Shown here in pieces: positions 63,736-64,000 of a stretch of DNA of 64,000 nucleotides; within the stretch, counting starts at the first letter, position 1, and the number at the start of each line of letters is the position of its first letter. Position numbers and translations under genes: made by a program. Source of the stretch: Apteryx mantelli (Eukaryota; Chordata; Aves; Apterygiformes; Apterygidae); the NCBI RefSeq assembly GCF_036417845.1, contig NC_089978.1:139308288-139372287 (forward strand), written 5' to 3'. Below the pieces are notes generated by a model. The model saw only the letters and a list, made by a program, of their open reading frames with translations, was not told the origin of the DNA and did no database searches.

Positions 63736-63983
63736 ATGCACTGTTCTCAGCTGCGGACCCTCAACTCTCACAATACAAATATCCACAGCTACTAGGTCTC
63801 ATCACTGCTGCTACACTGGTAATGTGGTAGAGTCTCATACCTCACCTTTCTTACATGCGATTTTTACAAAGCTACAACAGTGTTTTTTTCCTTCTGTTGT
63901 GCTAACTTATGACATATATGCTACTTTGGTCCTGTGGAAAAGTATGGTTGTTGAAGAAAGGAGAAGGAATTCAGAAATCTTAC

Positions 63984-64000
63984 TCATTTCCATGTATTCT
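63984..64000 (-). CDS. ANO2: ANO2 exon fragment at window edge (start of helix 7)
   Basis: Only the last 17 bases of this exon are in the window. They read E-Y-M-E-M plus one base, A, followed by a consensus donor GTAAGA (63978-63983). The spare A joins the TT opening the next exon to give ATT (Ile), producing EYMEMIIQFG, the conserved start of anoctamin helix 7. The two glutamates (63997-63999 and 63988-63990) correspond to the calcium-ligand pair of helix 7, E702/E705 in mouse TMEM16A(ac) numbering from memory. It is too short for any gene finder to call alone; support comes from the exact phase match and the family motif. Confidence 0.88.

Larger units (their letters stand above)
51843..63983 (-). 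other. ANO2: ANO2 intron, 12.1 kb
   Basis: This intron separates the helix 7 start from the helix 7-8 exon, with donor GTAAGA and acceptor CTTTCTCTTCCAG. It contains two CR1 LINEs (52483-53643 and 62803-63735), a long purine tract (55005-55180), MIR-like relics (57615-57720, 62385-62540), palindromic relics and an AT/TG microsatellite (60581-60675). I looked for further anoctamin-like codons on the minus strand and found none. The rest, including 55.2-57.2 kb and 57.7-60.5 kb, has no recognisable content. The segment 59120-59330 is somewhat less CpG-poor than its surroundings but shows no gene. Confidence 0.8.
41182..64000 (-). other. ANO2: ANO2 gene, 3' part (six coding exons and their introns)
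   Basis: This is the 3' portion of anoctamin-2 (TMEM16B), a dimeric ten-helix plasma-membrane calcium-activated chloride channel known from olfactory cilia and photoreceptor terminals. Six blocks on the minus strand translate into consecutive pieces of the anoctamin helix 7 to C-terminus region. Every boundary is GT/AG and the codon phases match (1, 1, 0, 2, 0 going downstream). Introns are 12141, 105, 1938, 6272 and 1570 bases. Assignment to ANO2 rather than the close paralogue ANO1 rests on the tail: the FLSVLVDWMIPDIP and VDFFLKEEHEKLKL strings and the C-terminal SSQHTEV fit my memory of ANO2, whereas ANO1 has MSDFVDWVIPDIP and ends differently. The upstream part of the gene lies beyond the right edge. 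Confidence 0.92.

Noticed and set aside
1-64000. tRNA, microRNA, CRISPR, endogenous retrovirus or LTR element
   Set aside because: No cloverleaf with A and B boxes, no spaced direct-repeat array, and no gag/pol-like frame or paired LTRs were found by reading; a weak degraded LTR could be missed by eye.

Overview
The window looks like vertebrate, most likely avian, chromosomal DNA. It is intron-rich, CpG-poor and sparse in repeats. It carries CR1 LINEs ending in the tandem 3' octamer (ATTCTGTG-type) typical of bird and reptile CR1. No rRNA, tRNA, CRISPR, operon or prokaryote-like structure is visible. I cannot tell the species.

The only protein-coding gene I can support is the 3' part of ANO2 (anoctamin-2/TMEM16B, a calcium-activated chloride channel), on the minus strand and running off the right edge. 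Six coding exons join with GT-AG introns and exactly compatible codon phases: 63984-64000 (cut by the window edge), 51690-51842, 51532-51584, 49412-49593, 43034-43139 and 41182-41463 (stop codon at 41182-41184). Together they encode the start of helix 7 through the C-terminus, including four of the acidic calcium ligands, a triply glycosylatable extracellular loop, and a C-terminal class I PDZ ligand. The 3'UTR probably runs left to about 40.1 kb.

Positions 1 to about 40,100 are intergenic with no gene I can support. In mammals the convergent neighbour on this side is NTF3, whose single large coding exon would be conspicuous; it is not here. What this stretch holds is low-complexity DNA and very old repeat relics: MIR-like SINE fragments and several short palindromic (inverted-repeat) relics.

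The ANO2 introns hold the clearest mobile elements. A well-preserved 5'-truncated CR1 (52483-53643) and a more decayed one (62803-63735) both lie antisense to ANO2 in the 12.1-kb intron. An ancient CR1/L3-like relic (43675-44425) lies in the 6.3-kb intron. The 12.1-kb intron also carries a 176-bp uninterrupted purine tract built of three successive repeat units.

I see no new biological system. The items most worth checking are the family of old palindromic repeats scattered through the window, the composite purine tract, and the conserved functional residues of ANO2.
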